A stretch of 64,000 bases of DNA. Origin: Sindora glabra. Lineage: Eukaryota; Streptophyta; Magnoliopsida; Fabales; Fabaceae. Below, one piece after another: positions 21,086 through 33,475 of the stretch. The stretch spans positions 49,724,179 through 49,788,178 of the forward strand of contig CM035232.1 of NCBI GenBank assembly GCA_020226215.1. The letters run 5' to 3'. Every line of letters starts with the position of its first letter. The stretch's first letter is position 1. The translations under genes were made by a program, and so were the position numbers. The notes under the pieces were generated by a model. The model made no database searches, was not told the DNA's origin, and was given only the letters and a program-made list of their open reading frames with translations.

Positions 21086-21350
21086 GTAAAATTATTAATT
21101 TTATTTTTAAAATTTTAAAATATTAATAAAATAATTTCTAAATTATATTAAAAATTAATTTTATTCTTAAATAATAATTTATGTAGACAATTTTATCCCT
21201 CCGTGTTCAAATATTGAAGAACAAAATTGTCTATACAAAGAAATAAAATTATTTACGTAAATTATTACTCATAGATAAAATTGATTGTTTAATATAATTT
21301 GAAAATTATTTTATAATTTCATAAATAAAATTAATAATTTTATTTTTTAG
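21086..21350. repeat. Foldback (long inverted repeat) MITE-like element
   Basis: The left arm from about 21086 (AAAATTATTAATTTTATTTT, AAATTATATTAAAAATTAAT, ATAATTTATGTAGACAATTT) matches the reverse complement of the right arm ending about 21350, with the arms meeting near a CCCTCCGTGTTC centre (about 21201). Arms are roughly 120 bp each, so transcription across it would give a long hairpin. No clear target duplication seen. Confidence 0.75.
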
Positions 21351-22063
21351 TAATTACAATATAATTATTTTAGAGCAATAATAAATGCACTTTTGAAAGA
21401 ATTAAATTTTTTAGAATAATTGATATTTAATATGATGGAGATGATTATAGTATATTACTAATATAATAATAAATTAATTTATTATTAAATTTAATTATTA
21501 ATATATTATTATATAATGTATCAAATTTAAGTTTTAAAAAAATAAATTTAATGTATAATTAAATATGATAATATCAATCTCTTGCACAAAAGAAAGAAGT
21601 GATCAATTTCTTTACCACTTCTACCCCTCTAGTTAAAATTTCACCGCAAAGTAAAATAGTTCAGGATGTGACTTTCAATCACGTGAAGATTGGCGGTGGC
21701 TGCCACTTCAGGGCACATCGTTGACTCTCACGCCATAACGCATGTGTTAGCAACTTTTATTTAATTGTCACATCAGCACCCCATCGGCGACTATAATTAA
21801 AATATTTTTATTAAATTAGTTGTGATCAGGGAGAAACTTTGGTGCTTTAATAAATTTAATTATCAAATTCTATTCATTCTACGTAAAATTGTATAAATAA
21901 ATAAAATCTAACAGTTTACATTAGTAACATATTAATAAAATTGGTACATTATAATCATCATCTTGTATTAATAATAACTTATGATACATTGAAACATACA
22001 AAATAAATCATATGTAAATGTTGCAAGTCTCAACAATAATATCCACTTCTTACTATAAACAGC

Positions 22064-22066
<3 letters not shown>
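21351..22066. other. Intergenic DNA with a GC-richer island
   Basis: From about 21660 to 21800 the sequence is clearly less AT-rich (words such as ATCACGTGAAGATTGGCGGT and CAGCACCCCATCGGCGACTA) and includes a CACGTG G-box. It could be promoter or exon debris. No coding assignment. Confidence 0.4.

Positions 22067-22109
<43 letters not shown>
22067..22109. repeat. (TA)n microsatellite
   Basis: About 21 uninterrupted TA units. Confidence 0.95.
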
Positions 22110-22111
<2 letters not shown>

Positions 22112-22129
22112 CTATACAATACAAATTAA

Positions 22130-22917
22130 GGCTTTGTTTGAAAAACAGCTAATAGCTATAGCGGTTAGTTGATTTGATTAGCTGTTAGCTGATAACTGAT
22201 TGTATTAATTGATTTGACTAACTGATTATATTAGCTGTTTGAATAAAAGTGTTTGATAAAATTAACTATTTATATTAGCTATTTATATGTAAAATGACAT
22301 ATAAGGGTATGAGTATATTTTATGAATTATTTGAGTATTTTTTATTTTAATATTTTTAAATTTTATATATTAGTCAATATATTAAATTTTTTTATAAATA
22401 ATATATTATTATAATTTATTATTAAATAATTTTTATAAATAATATTATATATTTATTCTATTAAATAATTTTCAAAATTATTATAATTTATTATTAAATT
22501 ATTGGATATTTTTAAAATTAAATAGTTTTTATAAGTAATATTATATATTTATTCTATTAAATAACTTTTAAAATTATTATAATTTATTATTAATTTATTA
22601 GATATATTATAAATAATATATTATTATATATTAAATATTTTTTAAAATTAAATTAATCTACTTTTTATAATTATTAAATTTTTTAAGAATTTTTAGAAAT
22701 GACAAAATGAAAAATATGAAAATTTATTTAGGGTAATTTGGTTATTTTTCAGATAAACTAATTGAAAAAGCTACTTTCCTGAGCTTTTTCATTTTTAACT
22801 TTTTGGGGGCAATCAGCTAATTACAAAACACCAAAATTAACTTATTGGCAAGTCAACCAGCTGATTTTGGTCAAACCAGCTAACAGCTAATGAAAAAGTT
22901 GTTTGTCAAACATCTCC
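22130..22917. mobile_element. hAT-like MITE
   Basis: The left end GGCTTTGTTTGAAAAACAGC pairs imperfectly with the right end, which reads inward GGAGATGTTTGACAAACAAC. Both continue into repeated AGCTAATAGCTNNNAGCTG-type words (22140-22260 and 22800-22890). GGnnTGTTTGnnAAAC ends with AGCTRAT subterminal words are typical of plant hAT-type MITEs. The 8 bp flanks CAAATTAA and TAAACTTA agree at only 5 positions, so the target duplication is not established. The centre is AT-rich and non-coding. Confidence 0.65.
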
Positions 22918-23824
22918 TAAACTTAACTTCAATAGATTATAGTATTGTACATTAACGTTTATGATCATATATAAATTTAAAAAGGAAATTCAATTAATTA
23001 ATTAGAGTTAAACTAAGTTAAAGTAATAATATGTTAACATTTTCTTTTTATTACAAGTTTATTCTAATATTTCAGTAATTATATTTTTTTAGAATTTAAA
23101 TTTGATTACCATTAGGATAAATTAATTTTATACTATTATTCACTTATATATTATTATATTAACAAAAATAGTTAAAAAAATTTATTATTGATAAAAATTA
23201 TTAATTTCTTAAAGATCCATGATGTAAATTTATATTAACAGTAGATTAAATTTAAATTATTTTTTTAACTTACAACTTTTATAAATCATGTACAAATTTT
23301 GTAATTATTTAAAAAATAATAATTGTATATGAATTTATTAAGGAACAAGCGTAAAAAATATGTAATTCTATCCATAACAACTTCAATTTTTTAAAATTAC
23401 ACTTTTTTGGCAAAATTATAACTTTTTTGTTGTCAAAAAGTTTTTTTAAGAAAAAATACTAAGGCTGTTTACAAAAATTGCAACAAAACGTGTGAATATC
23501 GTACACTTATTCTTTTAAATACAAGTTAAAAGAAGTTTATATAAATAATGTTATGCATGTATTTATATTATGGCCCACAAATCCCTTTTTATCTTAAGCC
23601 CAGTCCTGCTCATCATTCGTATCTTTTTATATTTTTAACCAAATTTTAGATCTATTTTACATGTGAGAAATTCAGAAAAGAATGTGAAAATAAATTGACA
23701 AAACTAATAATTAATTACATCCTTAAATAATAGATGTATATGCAATTCTATCTTTTTCTATAAATAATTTCTTCCTTGAATAATATAATTGATAGATAAA
23801 ATTGTATATATCATAGTATAAAAA
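22918..23824. other. AT-rich intergenic DNA
   Basis: Nothing recognised on either strand. Confidence 0.45.
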
Positions 23825-24400
23825 ATTGGACCAAACTGACTGATTGAATAAAAAAAAATCATAAATCGATTACCTAACTGGTTTGGTTAACCTCTAAAAT
23901 CAATTTTAAAAAAATAATCAAAAAATCAATAAATCAGTGATAAACCGATTAAATCATGTGAGCTGGTTACAATTTTTATGGTTCGGTCAATTTTTGACAA
24001 AAAATATTATTGTTTAAATATTTATAAAAATAATGTTAATTTTACTTGATATTGTATGTATATTTAAAGTTTAAAGTTTCAAATAGTAAAAAATTACTTT
24101 GCATATATGAACAAAGGACACAAAACAAAAAATGAGTTTAATATTAATTTTTTTATGATAATTTAAATTATAAACTTATAAAATTTTAAAATTATTTAAA
24201 ATTTTTTTAAATATTTTTATATTTTATATACATAAATTTAACTTTATAATAATTTAATTATTTTTAACTATATATGTATATATTAAAACTTTTAATTTAT
24301 ACAAATATAATTTAAGTTCAACCCTGAATCAAGCCTGGTTGAATCATTAAATTTTGAACTGTTATTATTTCTAGTTCAATAATCGGTTTGGTTTTAAAAA
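23825..24400. mobile_element. Possible MITE with AACCAAACCG-type ends
   Basis: The left end TTGGACCAAACTGACTGATTG and the right end, read inward, AAACCAAACCGATTATTGAAC are similar. Further GGTTTGGTTAACC and GGTTCGGTC words lie inside the left half. Such ends occur in several plant non-autonomous elements. Superfamily not determined. Confidence 0.45.
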
Positions 24401-24574
24401 TACTATATATAAATTATTATTAAATAATAAATTACTTTATATAATTTAGAAATTATTTTATTAAGGTTTGGTAATTTTAAAAATAAAACTAATAATTTTT
24501 ATCAAATAAATGTATTATTCTGTACTGTATTCATGCGTAAGGCATCCACGACACATGCATCTTCGTTTGCTTTA

Positions 24575-24634
<60 letters not shown>
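24575..24634. repeat. (TTA)n microsatellite
   Basis: About 20 units of the triplet. It opens all three frames, which creates poly-isoleucine readings on both strands. Confidence 0.97.
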
Positions 24635-24635
<1 letters not shown>

Positions 24636-26522
24636 GACAAAAATGAAACATTGCCAAAAGATGACAAAGAAACAAGGAGAACTGGGGGAAGGTGTAGACT
24701 GTGAGCACGGATGCTGACCACCAAGAAGAAATTCATACTAAGGAACCTCTGAGTTTCGGTCTTGGAGTCCAAGAAATTTTGATGTCAGGATTTTGCATGC
24801 ATGGACGTCATTTGATTCCTATATTTGCTTCCACCTTATTAATTTTTGAAAAATAGTACTATACACTATTTTGTACTTTTTTAAAAAAATTATAATCTTT
24901 TTCATAAAATTCTTTCAACTTTTTAATAGAACGTTGAAATATTTTCATATTGTAATTTTTTATGATAAAGTTGTAAGATTTTATTAAAAAGTCACAATCT
25001 TATCATTTCAATATCTGTGATTTTTTGTTAAAAAAAGTTATAAATTTTACAAAATATACAAATTTTTCATAAAATTACACAAAATGCTTTGAAGATGTGT
25101 TAAAGTACAAAACTTACCATACGATCTATTTATGCCTTTTTTTTTTTCATTTGTTCATTTATGGGTTAATTTTTTCCGATCATTCGCGACACATTTAAGG
25201 TGTAGTGTTTTTCAAATATATTTTATAGTGCTCTCAAATAAATTTAAAAGAAATAAAAATGCATTTAAATTTTTTAATAATTTTTATTTTATATACATTC
25301 TTAAATTCATACAATTTTAAATTTTGTTAGATAATTATTACTTTACTACTTGATTTAGTTCAAGCGGATGGATGGTAAACATTTTATATACTTTCCGAAA
25401 GAACAGACAAATCTTTTAGACTCAAGCTGTGATGACTTCTTCATGTGCCAAAAAAGGAAAGAAATTTGTTTAGAGTGCTTTGTGAAAAAAATATATAAGA
25501 AGGGTCCTACTTGTATCCAACTCGAGCTGAACATAAATATATTATGCATCTATAATAAATTATATTTATTATATAAGTTGACAAAAATGTAGTATTATTT
25601 ATCATACTTTGATGATTATACTTAAATATTTTAGACCTCTTATTTAAAGCTTTTTGACGGCCAGAATGTCTAATTTAATAAACTAATTCTCATTTTACTT
25701 CAGTTTTAAAACTAATTGCCGAAAGGGAAAGACTACTGGGGGCGAAGTCACTATCAACGGTGAGATTTATAAATAAAATTATGAGATTTTATAAAAAAAA
25801 ATTTGTAACATTTTATAAAAAGCTTACGAATTTTATGTGAATAGTTTTATTCCATACTAGCTAATTATATTATATAAAAAAAATTACTTGCAATTGTTCA
25901 CACAAAATTTAAAACTTTTTTATAAAAATTTATAAATTTATCTATAAAATTCACAATTAGTATAGATTTGTGCGTTGATTAACTTATTTTAGAATTTAAA
26001 TTTAATGTAGGGTGTGAATAGTTTTACGTTATCAATAAATAAATAAATAAAAACTATAGGTACCAAAAATAAATTTTGAATAATATTTATTTATTGAATT
26101 AAATTTTATAAATTTATCTTACTATATTGTATTTAATAACAGACCTTGATTTTTATTTGTAATCCAATTTTAAATCTCATTTTAATACATATAATATTAT
26201 TAATAAAAAAAGACATATCAGTAAAAAATAATATTAATTAAAATTTTCACTGACTGTAAAAAAGTTTTAATAATTTTTTTGATATCATAAAATAATGATA
26301 ATTGATAGTGTAAACATGATTTACGCCTATTCAAATTTAAATCACTTATCTAAAGTTGTTAAAATTTTAATTTAAAGTAGATTATATAAAAAAAAAAGGA
26401 AAAAAAAAACCAGGCTTTTGGGCAGGGGTTGGAGACTTTCATAAATACAGTCCAGAAATACAGGCTGGGATCAGTTTTTAATTATTTGGGCTATTTAGAT
26501 TACAGTGCTTTTTTTCCTTAGT
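24635..26522. other. Intergenic DNA
   Basis: 24640-24830 is GC-richer and may be low-copy. The remainder is AT-rich with many short inverted words (about 24850-25080 and 25780-25950 hold TTATAAAA/TTTTATAA-type pairs). Small open frames near 25132-25592 overlap each other on both strands and show no domain, so they are not called. Confidence 0.4.
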
Positions 26523-26755
26523 CAACAGCTCCGGTAGGTTAAGCTGGGCTGGGCTTCAAAAATTTGGGCCGAAGTTGAATTGGGATTTGCGTTGACCCAT
26601 TTCACATGTCTACGGCCCAACCCACTTCAAAAATCGCATTTTTCGTTACTCAACAGCTTCGGTAGGTTAAGCTGGGCTGGGCTTCAAATATTTGGGCCGA
26701 CGTTGAATTGGGATTTGCAATGACCCATTTCACATGTTTACGGCCCAACCCATGA
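26523..26755. repeat. 128 bp tandem duplication rich in TGGGCY motifs
   Basis: CAACAGCTCCGGTAGGTTAA (26523) returns at 26651 as CAACAGCTTCGGTAGGTTAA. Each copy holds GCTGGGCTGGGCTTC, TTTGGGCCGA, TTGACCCATTTCACATG-like and ACGGCCCAACCCA. The TGGGCC/TGGGCT words are the plant site II elements bound by TCP factors in promoters of housekeeping genes. A gene driven from here is not visible. Confidence 0.88.
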
Positions 26756-27559
26756 GAATGCACAAGGAGATGGTGATACAATCTTCCCTTCCCTCGAGAT
26801 TAAAGAGAAGGTAAGGTAAAAAGAGAATAAATTCTATCCCTTGAAAACAACCGAGTATTGTGCAGTAATAAGCGATTTGAATTTTTTTCTTTTTTCAAAG
26901 TTTTGAATACAGACATGATTGTTATTAATGTATCCAAAAAAAATTCCCAAAATGTATTTATATATTATTTCACTTTTCAATAAAAAATTTTATGAGAAAA
27001 AATTTTAGGGTAAGGTTCAATATAGATTTTAAGACTTTGCAGAAGTCAATTTAAAAAGATTTTATTTTTAATACAATTTTTATTTTTTTGATAATAATAA
27101 AAATGATTAAAATATTAGACACATATACAACATTTGAAATTAAACTCAAAATAAAAAGGAAGCCAAAATTTTCAAAGAACATCATATTATATTGACTTTT
27201 TTATCTTTCCATCGTTACATATTGTTAATTCAATCTTAACATACACAAATTGACCCAACTGTAATGGACTAATTACCCGCTTCGATCCATTGAATAAATG
27301 GAATTTTGGAGAAGTTGCATAAGTAAATTTTTTAGTTTAAAATGGATATTTTTGCAATTGTACTTACACTAATTTTATGTGAATGCAATTCATTAGTCAT
27401 AGAAATTCGTGCAGTTATTCACAGCATGTCAAACAACATTTTATGACTTAAAACTAATCAATTGCATTCATTGAATACAAACTTGGACATTGGCATGGTT
27501 ACTTTCATTTATTTTTGGATATCTTGAAACCTTTACTTTTTTTTACAAATCACATAACC
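26756..27559. other. Intergenic DNA
   Basis: 26756-26870 is less AT-rich and might be a gene edge (purine-rich, with ATGAGAATGCACAAGGAGAT), but no open frame continues. The rest is AT-rich. Confidence 0.4.
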
Positions 27560-27700
27560 AAAAGTTTTGGTATCTAGTATTTTTTTTTTTTATAAATGGT
27601 ATTTAGTATTTTAATGAAAATTTGTTACAACTTAACCAAAAGCTTTGGTATTTAGTATTTTTTTAATAAATGGTATTTAGTATTTTAATGAAATAAAAAT
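27560..27700. repeat. Short tandem duplication
   Basis: AACCAAAAGTTTTGGTATCTAG (from about 27558) recurs as AACCAAAAGCTTTGGTATTTAG (about 27637). Both are followed by a T-run and AAATGGTATTTAGTATTTTAATGAAA. Step about 80 bp. Confidence 0.8.
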
Positions 27701-28399
27701 ACTACTACATTAGTTTACTATGGGAGCTTCCTTTTTAACTCAAAAAATCCAAAACATCCCCTTTTTACTTACGGCAGCATTGGTTAAAATGAGTTCAAAT
27801 ATCATTTTTATTCATATAAGAAGGTACTTGTTATGATAATTTTATGAATGTGATTAAAGACCTTCAATATAATAATTTTCTTCAAATTATCATGTCATCT
27901 AAAATTTTAAAATTCTTGAGATATTATAAAACTTACCCACGTAAAATTGTCAAAAACGAGCTTGGTTTCGATCCAGTTCATACCATAGATTGCTATAACA
28001 GTTAGTTTGAGCTGAATTAACCAAAACCGTTTAGAACTAGATCAACTTGTAATTTTGGAAAACTAGTTACTAAGCCTTTTTATTAAAAGCACAAGTATAA
28101 CAAATGGAACTCTAATCCTTTAAGGAAAATACCAAACAATTAACCACTAGGCCAGTTTGAATCTTTAGTTATATAAGTACAAATTTGATATAAATTATAA
28201 TAATAAATAATTATTTAACTTTTTACTTATTAAATTTACATAACATAATTAAAATTTTAATAAAAATATTATAACATGATCATTCATTTAGTTTTGTTAT
28301 ATAATTTTTCAATGAATTTAAATTCTTTCACATTAAAAGTAAGAATTATTAATATTATAGTTACACACATAGGTATAATACATTTAATATATATATAGA
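27701..28399. other. AT-rich intergenic DNA
   Basis: Nothing recognised. Confidence 0.4.
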
Positions 28400-28689
28400 G
28401 TGATATCAAATGAAATAACTATTTTTATAGAAACAAAAAGGAATGAATCATGCCCACTAAATATAATATTGAAGAATTAAGATTAAAATATAAAGTTATA
28501 TAACTTTTTTTAAATAATCATATAATATTTTTAAATGGTCGCATAACTTTTAATTATATTTTAAATTTCACCATCAATTTCAAGATCTCATTGTCATAAT
28601 TCATTTATTTTATCTCTCACATAAATTCTTTTCCTCACTTTATATATATATATATATGCTAATTTTTTAACCTATGCGATGCATGGATG
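28400..28689 (+). repeat. Dispersed repeat family A, copy 1
   Basis: Contains AATATTGAAGAATTAAGATT, TAAAATATAAAGTTATATAA, ATCATATAATATTTTTAAAT and a closing (TA)9 tract at about 28640-28657. The same string of blocks occurs at 56700-56973, there ending in a longer (TA)n. Directly after it is CTAATTTTTTAACCTATGCG followed by ATGCATGG, a decayed form of the CCCGTGCAATGCACGGG hairpin motif common at ends of plant repeats; another is at 38994-39020. Confidence 0.7.
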
Positions 28690-30518
28690 TTTATTATTTT
28701 TAACACAAGAATAAAAATAATAAATATATAATAAAAATTAATTTATATTATTTATTTTACAATTATACATTTAAATTTATAAATAATAAAATTTTGAAAT
28801 GTAATATATAAGTTCACAAATATGATATGAAATTAAGTTATTCAATTAAATTGGATTTTTAATTTATTTAAAATATTTTTATAAAATTTTTTTGTCATAT
28901 TCATATTATTTAGTGATATTGATATCTAAGTTGTAATGAATAATAATGAATAGGAAAACATAAAAAAAACATGTAATAAACTAAAAAAATTAAAAATAGA
29001 ATGTGAATTGTAAAAAATTATATTTAATTTAAAATATGGTATTTGAAGATTGGTATAAAGAAAATATTGATAAATTTTAAATAAATAAATTTAATTCATT
29101 AACATATTTATTAAAAAGTAAAATGTTTAATTATATAATTTGATTAGTATTTGTAAATTAAAATTTTACATTATTTAAAATATTTTTATAATAAAATCAA
29201 ATATTATATATATACTCCATTTAATTATATTAGCATTTAAGTTATAAATAATAGAAATGGATATAAAAAAATACAATGTAACAAATAAAAAGAAGAGAAA
29301 TAGCGAGTGAGTTTTAAAGTAATATAAAAGTTGAAAATAAAATAAATAATTAACTAATACAATTAAATTAAATCTTTAACTTATTTAAAATAAAAATAAT
29401 TAAAGAATAAATTATATCATCTTGTATTTATACTTCTTAATAATATTAGCATATGAATCACAAATAACACAAGTGGTATTGAAAAAAGAAAAGAAGAAAA
29501 ATATGCAATAAAACAAATAAAAATAAGATGATGTGGCTCAAATATTAAGTAATATAAGAGTTGAAAATATAATATATAGTTAACTAAATTAATTACATCA
29601 AATTTTTAACTTATTTAAAATATTTATATAATAAAAATAAAATATATCATGTTTTATCTATATTACTTAGTCACATTAGTGTATGAAGTTTAAAATTTAT
29701 TTATTGGTAATTTAAAATATTTTATACTATCAATGAAGAAGATATTTTATTAAAAGAATAATAGTAATTAAAATTTGTTAATTAACAACAATAAAGAAGT
29801 TTTAACCTCTTTTTCTTGTTGATATGAAAACATATTGGTAGGTGATAGTATTAAACTAATTTATACTAACAATAGATTAAATATAAAACCTAGCATATGA
29901 ACTATAAATAATATGAGTAAATATTAAAAAAATTATGATAGGAAGTGAAACAATGCATAAATTATAAAGCCTTGATAAAATCTCAAATTAATTTGTATAT
30001 AATTTAAAATATAATTCTAAAAAATGATATCAAAATAATATTGATAAATTTTAAATAAATAAATTTAATTATAAATATTTTATTAAATAATAGAATATGT
30101 TATTAATTATTTCAACTAAAATTTTTACATTAAAACTTAAACTTTTTAAAATATTTCTATAAAAAATTAAACATATCTTTTTATATTTATATGACTTTAT
30201 AGACTTTATAGGTTAGCGTTTAAGACCAAGTGATAAATAGTAGTAGCAAATATTAGAAATAAAATTATGTAATAGAATATAAACAAAAAAAAGAGATAAA
30301 GAATTGGTGAGTTAGCCACTAATATAAGAGTTAGAAATGGAAAATATAATTAAGTAATATTGAGTTAAAATTTTAAATTGTAAAATGTATGTAAAATAAA
30401 AAAAAAAGAGAGAGAGAGAAAACCAAGTAGAAGTTTGACCATGAAATTTAAAATTAAAGGAAGTAAAGGAAGTGACACATTGGATGAAAACAAACACAAT
30501 TTTAATTGTTAGGAAGGG

Positions 30519-30521
<3 letters not shown>

Positions 30522-30580
<59 letters not shown>
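30522..30580. repeat. (TA)n microsatellite inside the array
   Basis: About 29 uninterrupted TA units. Confidence 0.95.
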
Positions 30581-30583
<3 letters not shown>

Positions 30584-31135
30584 TAGCAATATTAGTATGT
30601 CAGCGGTAAACAATGGGAATGAACATGAGAAAAGAAAAAAAAAAAGCAACATGCAATAAAACAAATAAGAAAAGAGGAAAAATGGATGGGCTTTAAGGTA
30701 GTGTAAGAATTAAATGAATACATAGCTAAGTAATTGAATGAAATTAAATCTTCAACTTATTTAACATATTTTTAAAATAAAAATAAAATGTATCATGTTA
30801 TATTTATTTTGTTTGATAATATTAACGTTGAATTGTAAATATTAAGAGTAAATATAAAACAATATGAAATAAAGTAGATAATAAAATAGTTTGTGTGTCA
30901 TAAAATTTTATCAAAATCTTAATTTATTATATATTTAATTTTAAACATGAAAATTAAAAATTGATATAAAAATATTGATAAATTATTAAATAATAGAATA
31001 TACAATTAATTATTTTAGCTAATATTTTCAATATTAAAATTTTAAATTATTTAAAATATATTACAATAAAATTAAATATATTATATCTATGCAACCTTTT
31101 AACAGTAACATTTGAATTATAAATAATATTATAAG

Positions 31136-31735
31136 GTGACAATTTGACTCATATTTAATAGGTATATGTAATTTTTACCTATTCAAGTACAGATATAGGG
31201 CTTTCAAAATGGATACGAGCATGAGTATTGGAATCTCTTTGGATGTGGGTAACCAGTACGGGGACAATAGTATCCAACGTTCACCATATATATATATAAT
31301 AAAAAGAAAACTAAAATTATGTATATAATTAATTTAAATATAAAATATATTTAAAGATAAACATCAACAAAATAATTCATATTATTTTTGTTGTATTAGT
31401 ATTATTAGAAATTTTAAGGAATTGTTATTTTATTAAAAATGATAAGATATAAATAAATTATCATTAGATAAATATGATAAAGATAACTGGATATCTTTAA
31501 TTTAAAAAAAATTATAAAAAAACATAAATAAATATACATTATTTAAAAAAATGGAAAAATGGGGGCAAATATGAGAATTCAGATATTTGGTGAGTATGAG
31601 AATGTATATTAAAAACTCTACCTATGTATGAAGATGAAAACGAGAAGAATAGAATATTTTGGAAAAGAGATAGGTAAGGGTATCTTAGTCTCTTACTCAT
31701 ATTTTCCTCATTAAATATTAGTAGGCATAAAAAAG
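31136..31735. other. Different sequence interrupting the array
   Basis: Breaks the repeat pattern of the array. The left part has ATTTAATAGGTATATGTAATT, GGATACGAGCATGAGTATTG and GGTAACCAGTACGGGG. The right part has GGTGAGTATGAGAATG, AGGTAAGGGTATCTTAGTCTC and AAATATTAGTAGG. GGTATGGGTA-like words at both ends suggest an inserted non-autonomous element of about 600 bp, but the terminal repeats are not sharp. Confidence 0.4.
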
Positions 31736-32401
31736 AATAAAAAAGAAAAGAAAAACACAACAAAGCAAGTAAAAAGAAGTGAAACTATGAGGGAGTCATG
31801 AAGTAATATAAGAGTCAGAAATATAATATATAGTTACGCAATTTAATTAAATTAAATTATTTTTATAAAAATAAAATATATACTTTTTAATAATATTAGT
31901 ATATGAACTATAAATAATAAGAGTTTGTATAAAAAAAGAAAAGAAAAAAATATTTCATAGAGCAAAATAGGTATGGGTAGGTGAGTTAGTAAAGAAATAT
32001 AAGAGATAAAAATAGAATATAAAGTTAAATAATTTAATCAAATTAATATTTTAAACTATTTAAATATTTTATAATAAAAATAAAATGTATTATATTATTT
32101 TTTACTATTAAATAACATTAACATCCGAGTTACAAATATCATAAATAAATATAAAAAAATAATACATATACTTACTTATATATAATTTAAGAGGCGACAA
32201 AGCAAATTTAAAATAGAAATTATTTAATAAAAAGTAATAAAAGTGTACAAATAAATTTAATTAAATTAAATATTTAAATTATTAAAATATTTAATAATAA
32301 AATAAAATATATTTTGTTATATATTACTATTTAATGATATTGACATATCAAAAGCATAAGAGGAATGAATATAAAAAAATACAATAAAGTAAATAATATA
32401 C

Positions 32402-32404
<3 letters not shown>

Positions 32405-32456
<52 letters not shown>
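32405..32456. repeat. (TA)n microsatellite inside the array
   Basis: About 26 uninterrupted AT units. Confidence 0.95.
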
Positions 32457-32458
<2 letters not shown>

Positions 32459-32700
32459 AAGAAATAGTGTAAATGATTAAAAAAATAAAATAAAACCTTA
32501 TTTTAATTGTTTAGTATTTGATAAAAATATATTATATTTTATCAATACTATTTAGTGATATTAATATTTCTAGAGTGTATCTAAGAAAAATAAAAATAAA
32601 AAATATATATAAAAAGTAAATAATATATATAATGTAGTGATAGTGTTAATGATAAAAAAATTTAAAATTTGTATAAGAATTTGAAAATAATAAAAAAATT

Positions 32701-33249
32701 AAAAAATAAAAAAAAATGATTATTTGGAGCTTTGGAGGGAAAATGAAAAAGCAAAGGAAAAAGAAGTTGACATATGTCCTATTTATGAAAAAGAAAAAAG
32801 ATTACTTTAATTGTTTAGTATTGATATTAAGTGGTAGTATTGATATTAATATTAATAATCATGATTCGATAAGTTTTCAACTATTTTTAAAATATTGGAA
32901 TAGATGCCCGCAAGATGGGAATCGGCTTGGTCGGTTCGTGCTTATGGGACCCAATTGTGCCCGCCGCGTTTTGCATTTCCTTTTTGTTTCTTATTTAATC
33001 CTAAAAAAATCTTAGTTACTTATCTACTAAAATATGCTGATATAATCAGTTAGATACGCAGATATATACTTCCTCTTTTATTTTTTTAACTTATTTATGA
33101 ATACATAGTTATAGACTCGGTCACAGTTTTTTTTTTTTTAAACATATGTACATGGTCTTATATTTTACGGATTATGTATGGATTATTATCTCCAACAGGG
33201 CAGATACTACTACAAATGTCACTGTGTAATACCGTGCGATGAGGTTTAA
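32701..33249. other. Intergenic DNA with a GC-rich island
   Basis: 32895-32980 is strikingly GC-rich for this region (AGATGGGAATCGGCTTGGTC, TGTGCCCGCCGCGTTTTGC). An open frame (32716-33015) crosses it, but the first two thirds are Lys- and Ile-rich low-complexity residues and no domain is visible. I do not call a gene. Confidence 0.4.
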
Positions 33250-33475
33250 ATTTCCTCCGTATCATTAAGATTTTTTAAAATGTAAGATGTATTTTAAAAA
33301 ATAAAATAAAAATATAACTGTTAATAAAAATTTTAAAATTTAAAATTAAATAAATAAAAATAAATAAAAATATAATTTTTAAATTGTAACTACTTATTTT
33401 TATAATTTTTTCATCAAGAGTTATGATATTTTATTTTATTTTATAAACTATATCTTATACTTTAGGGGGGACATT
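33250..33475. mobile_element. Short palindromic MITE
   Basis: The left end TTTCCTCCGTATCATTAAGA runs into AATGTAAGATGTATTTTAAA. The right half, read inward, has AAAGTATAAGATATAGTTTA, then AAATAAAATAAAATAT in both arms. About 225 bp, imperfect arms. Superfamily uncertain; CTCCGT-like ends hint at Stowaway. Confidence 0.55.

Larger units (their letters stand above)
28690..32700. repeat. Degenerate satellite-like array, about 4 kb
   Basis: A composite unit recurs with variable spacing (about 190-400 bp): ATATCATGTTnTATTTAT, a TTAATAATATTAGCATATGAA word, AnTATAAATAATAnGAG, AAGAAAAATATGCAATAAAACAAATAA, then AATATAAGAGTTGAAAATAT and a TTAACTTATTTAAAATATTT word. Landmark AATATAAGAGTT or a close variant lies near 29321, 29552, 30320, 30702, 31806 and 31998. 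The ATATTAGCATATGAA word or variants lie near 28910, 29208, 29437, 29665, 29893, 30595, 30824, 31110, 31893, 32125, 32338 and 32560. All units have the same orientation. No open frame runs through it. Confidence 0.75.

Noticed and set aside
22130..22917. 8 bp target duplication for the hAT-like MITE
   Set aside because: The best alignment of flanks (CAAATTAA and TAAACTTA) matches at only 5 of 8 positions, so it was not claimed.
24510..24772. Poly-isoleucine frames on both strands
   Set aside because: Come from the (TTA)n microsatellite, which opens every frame.
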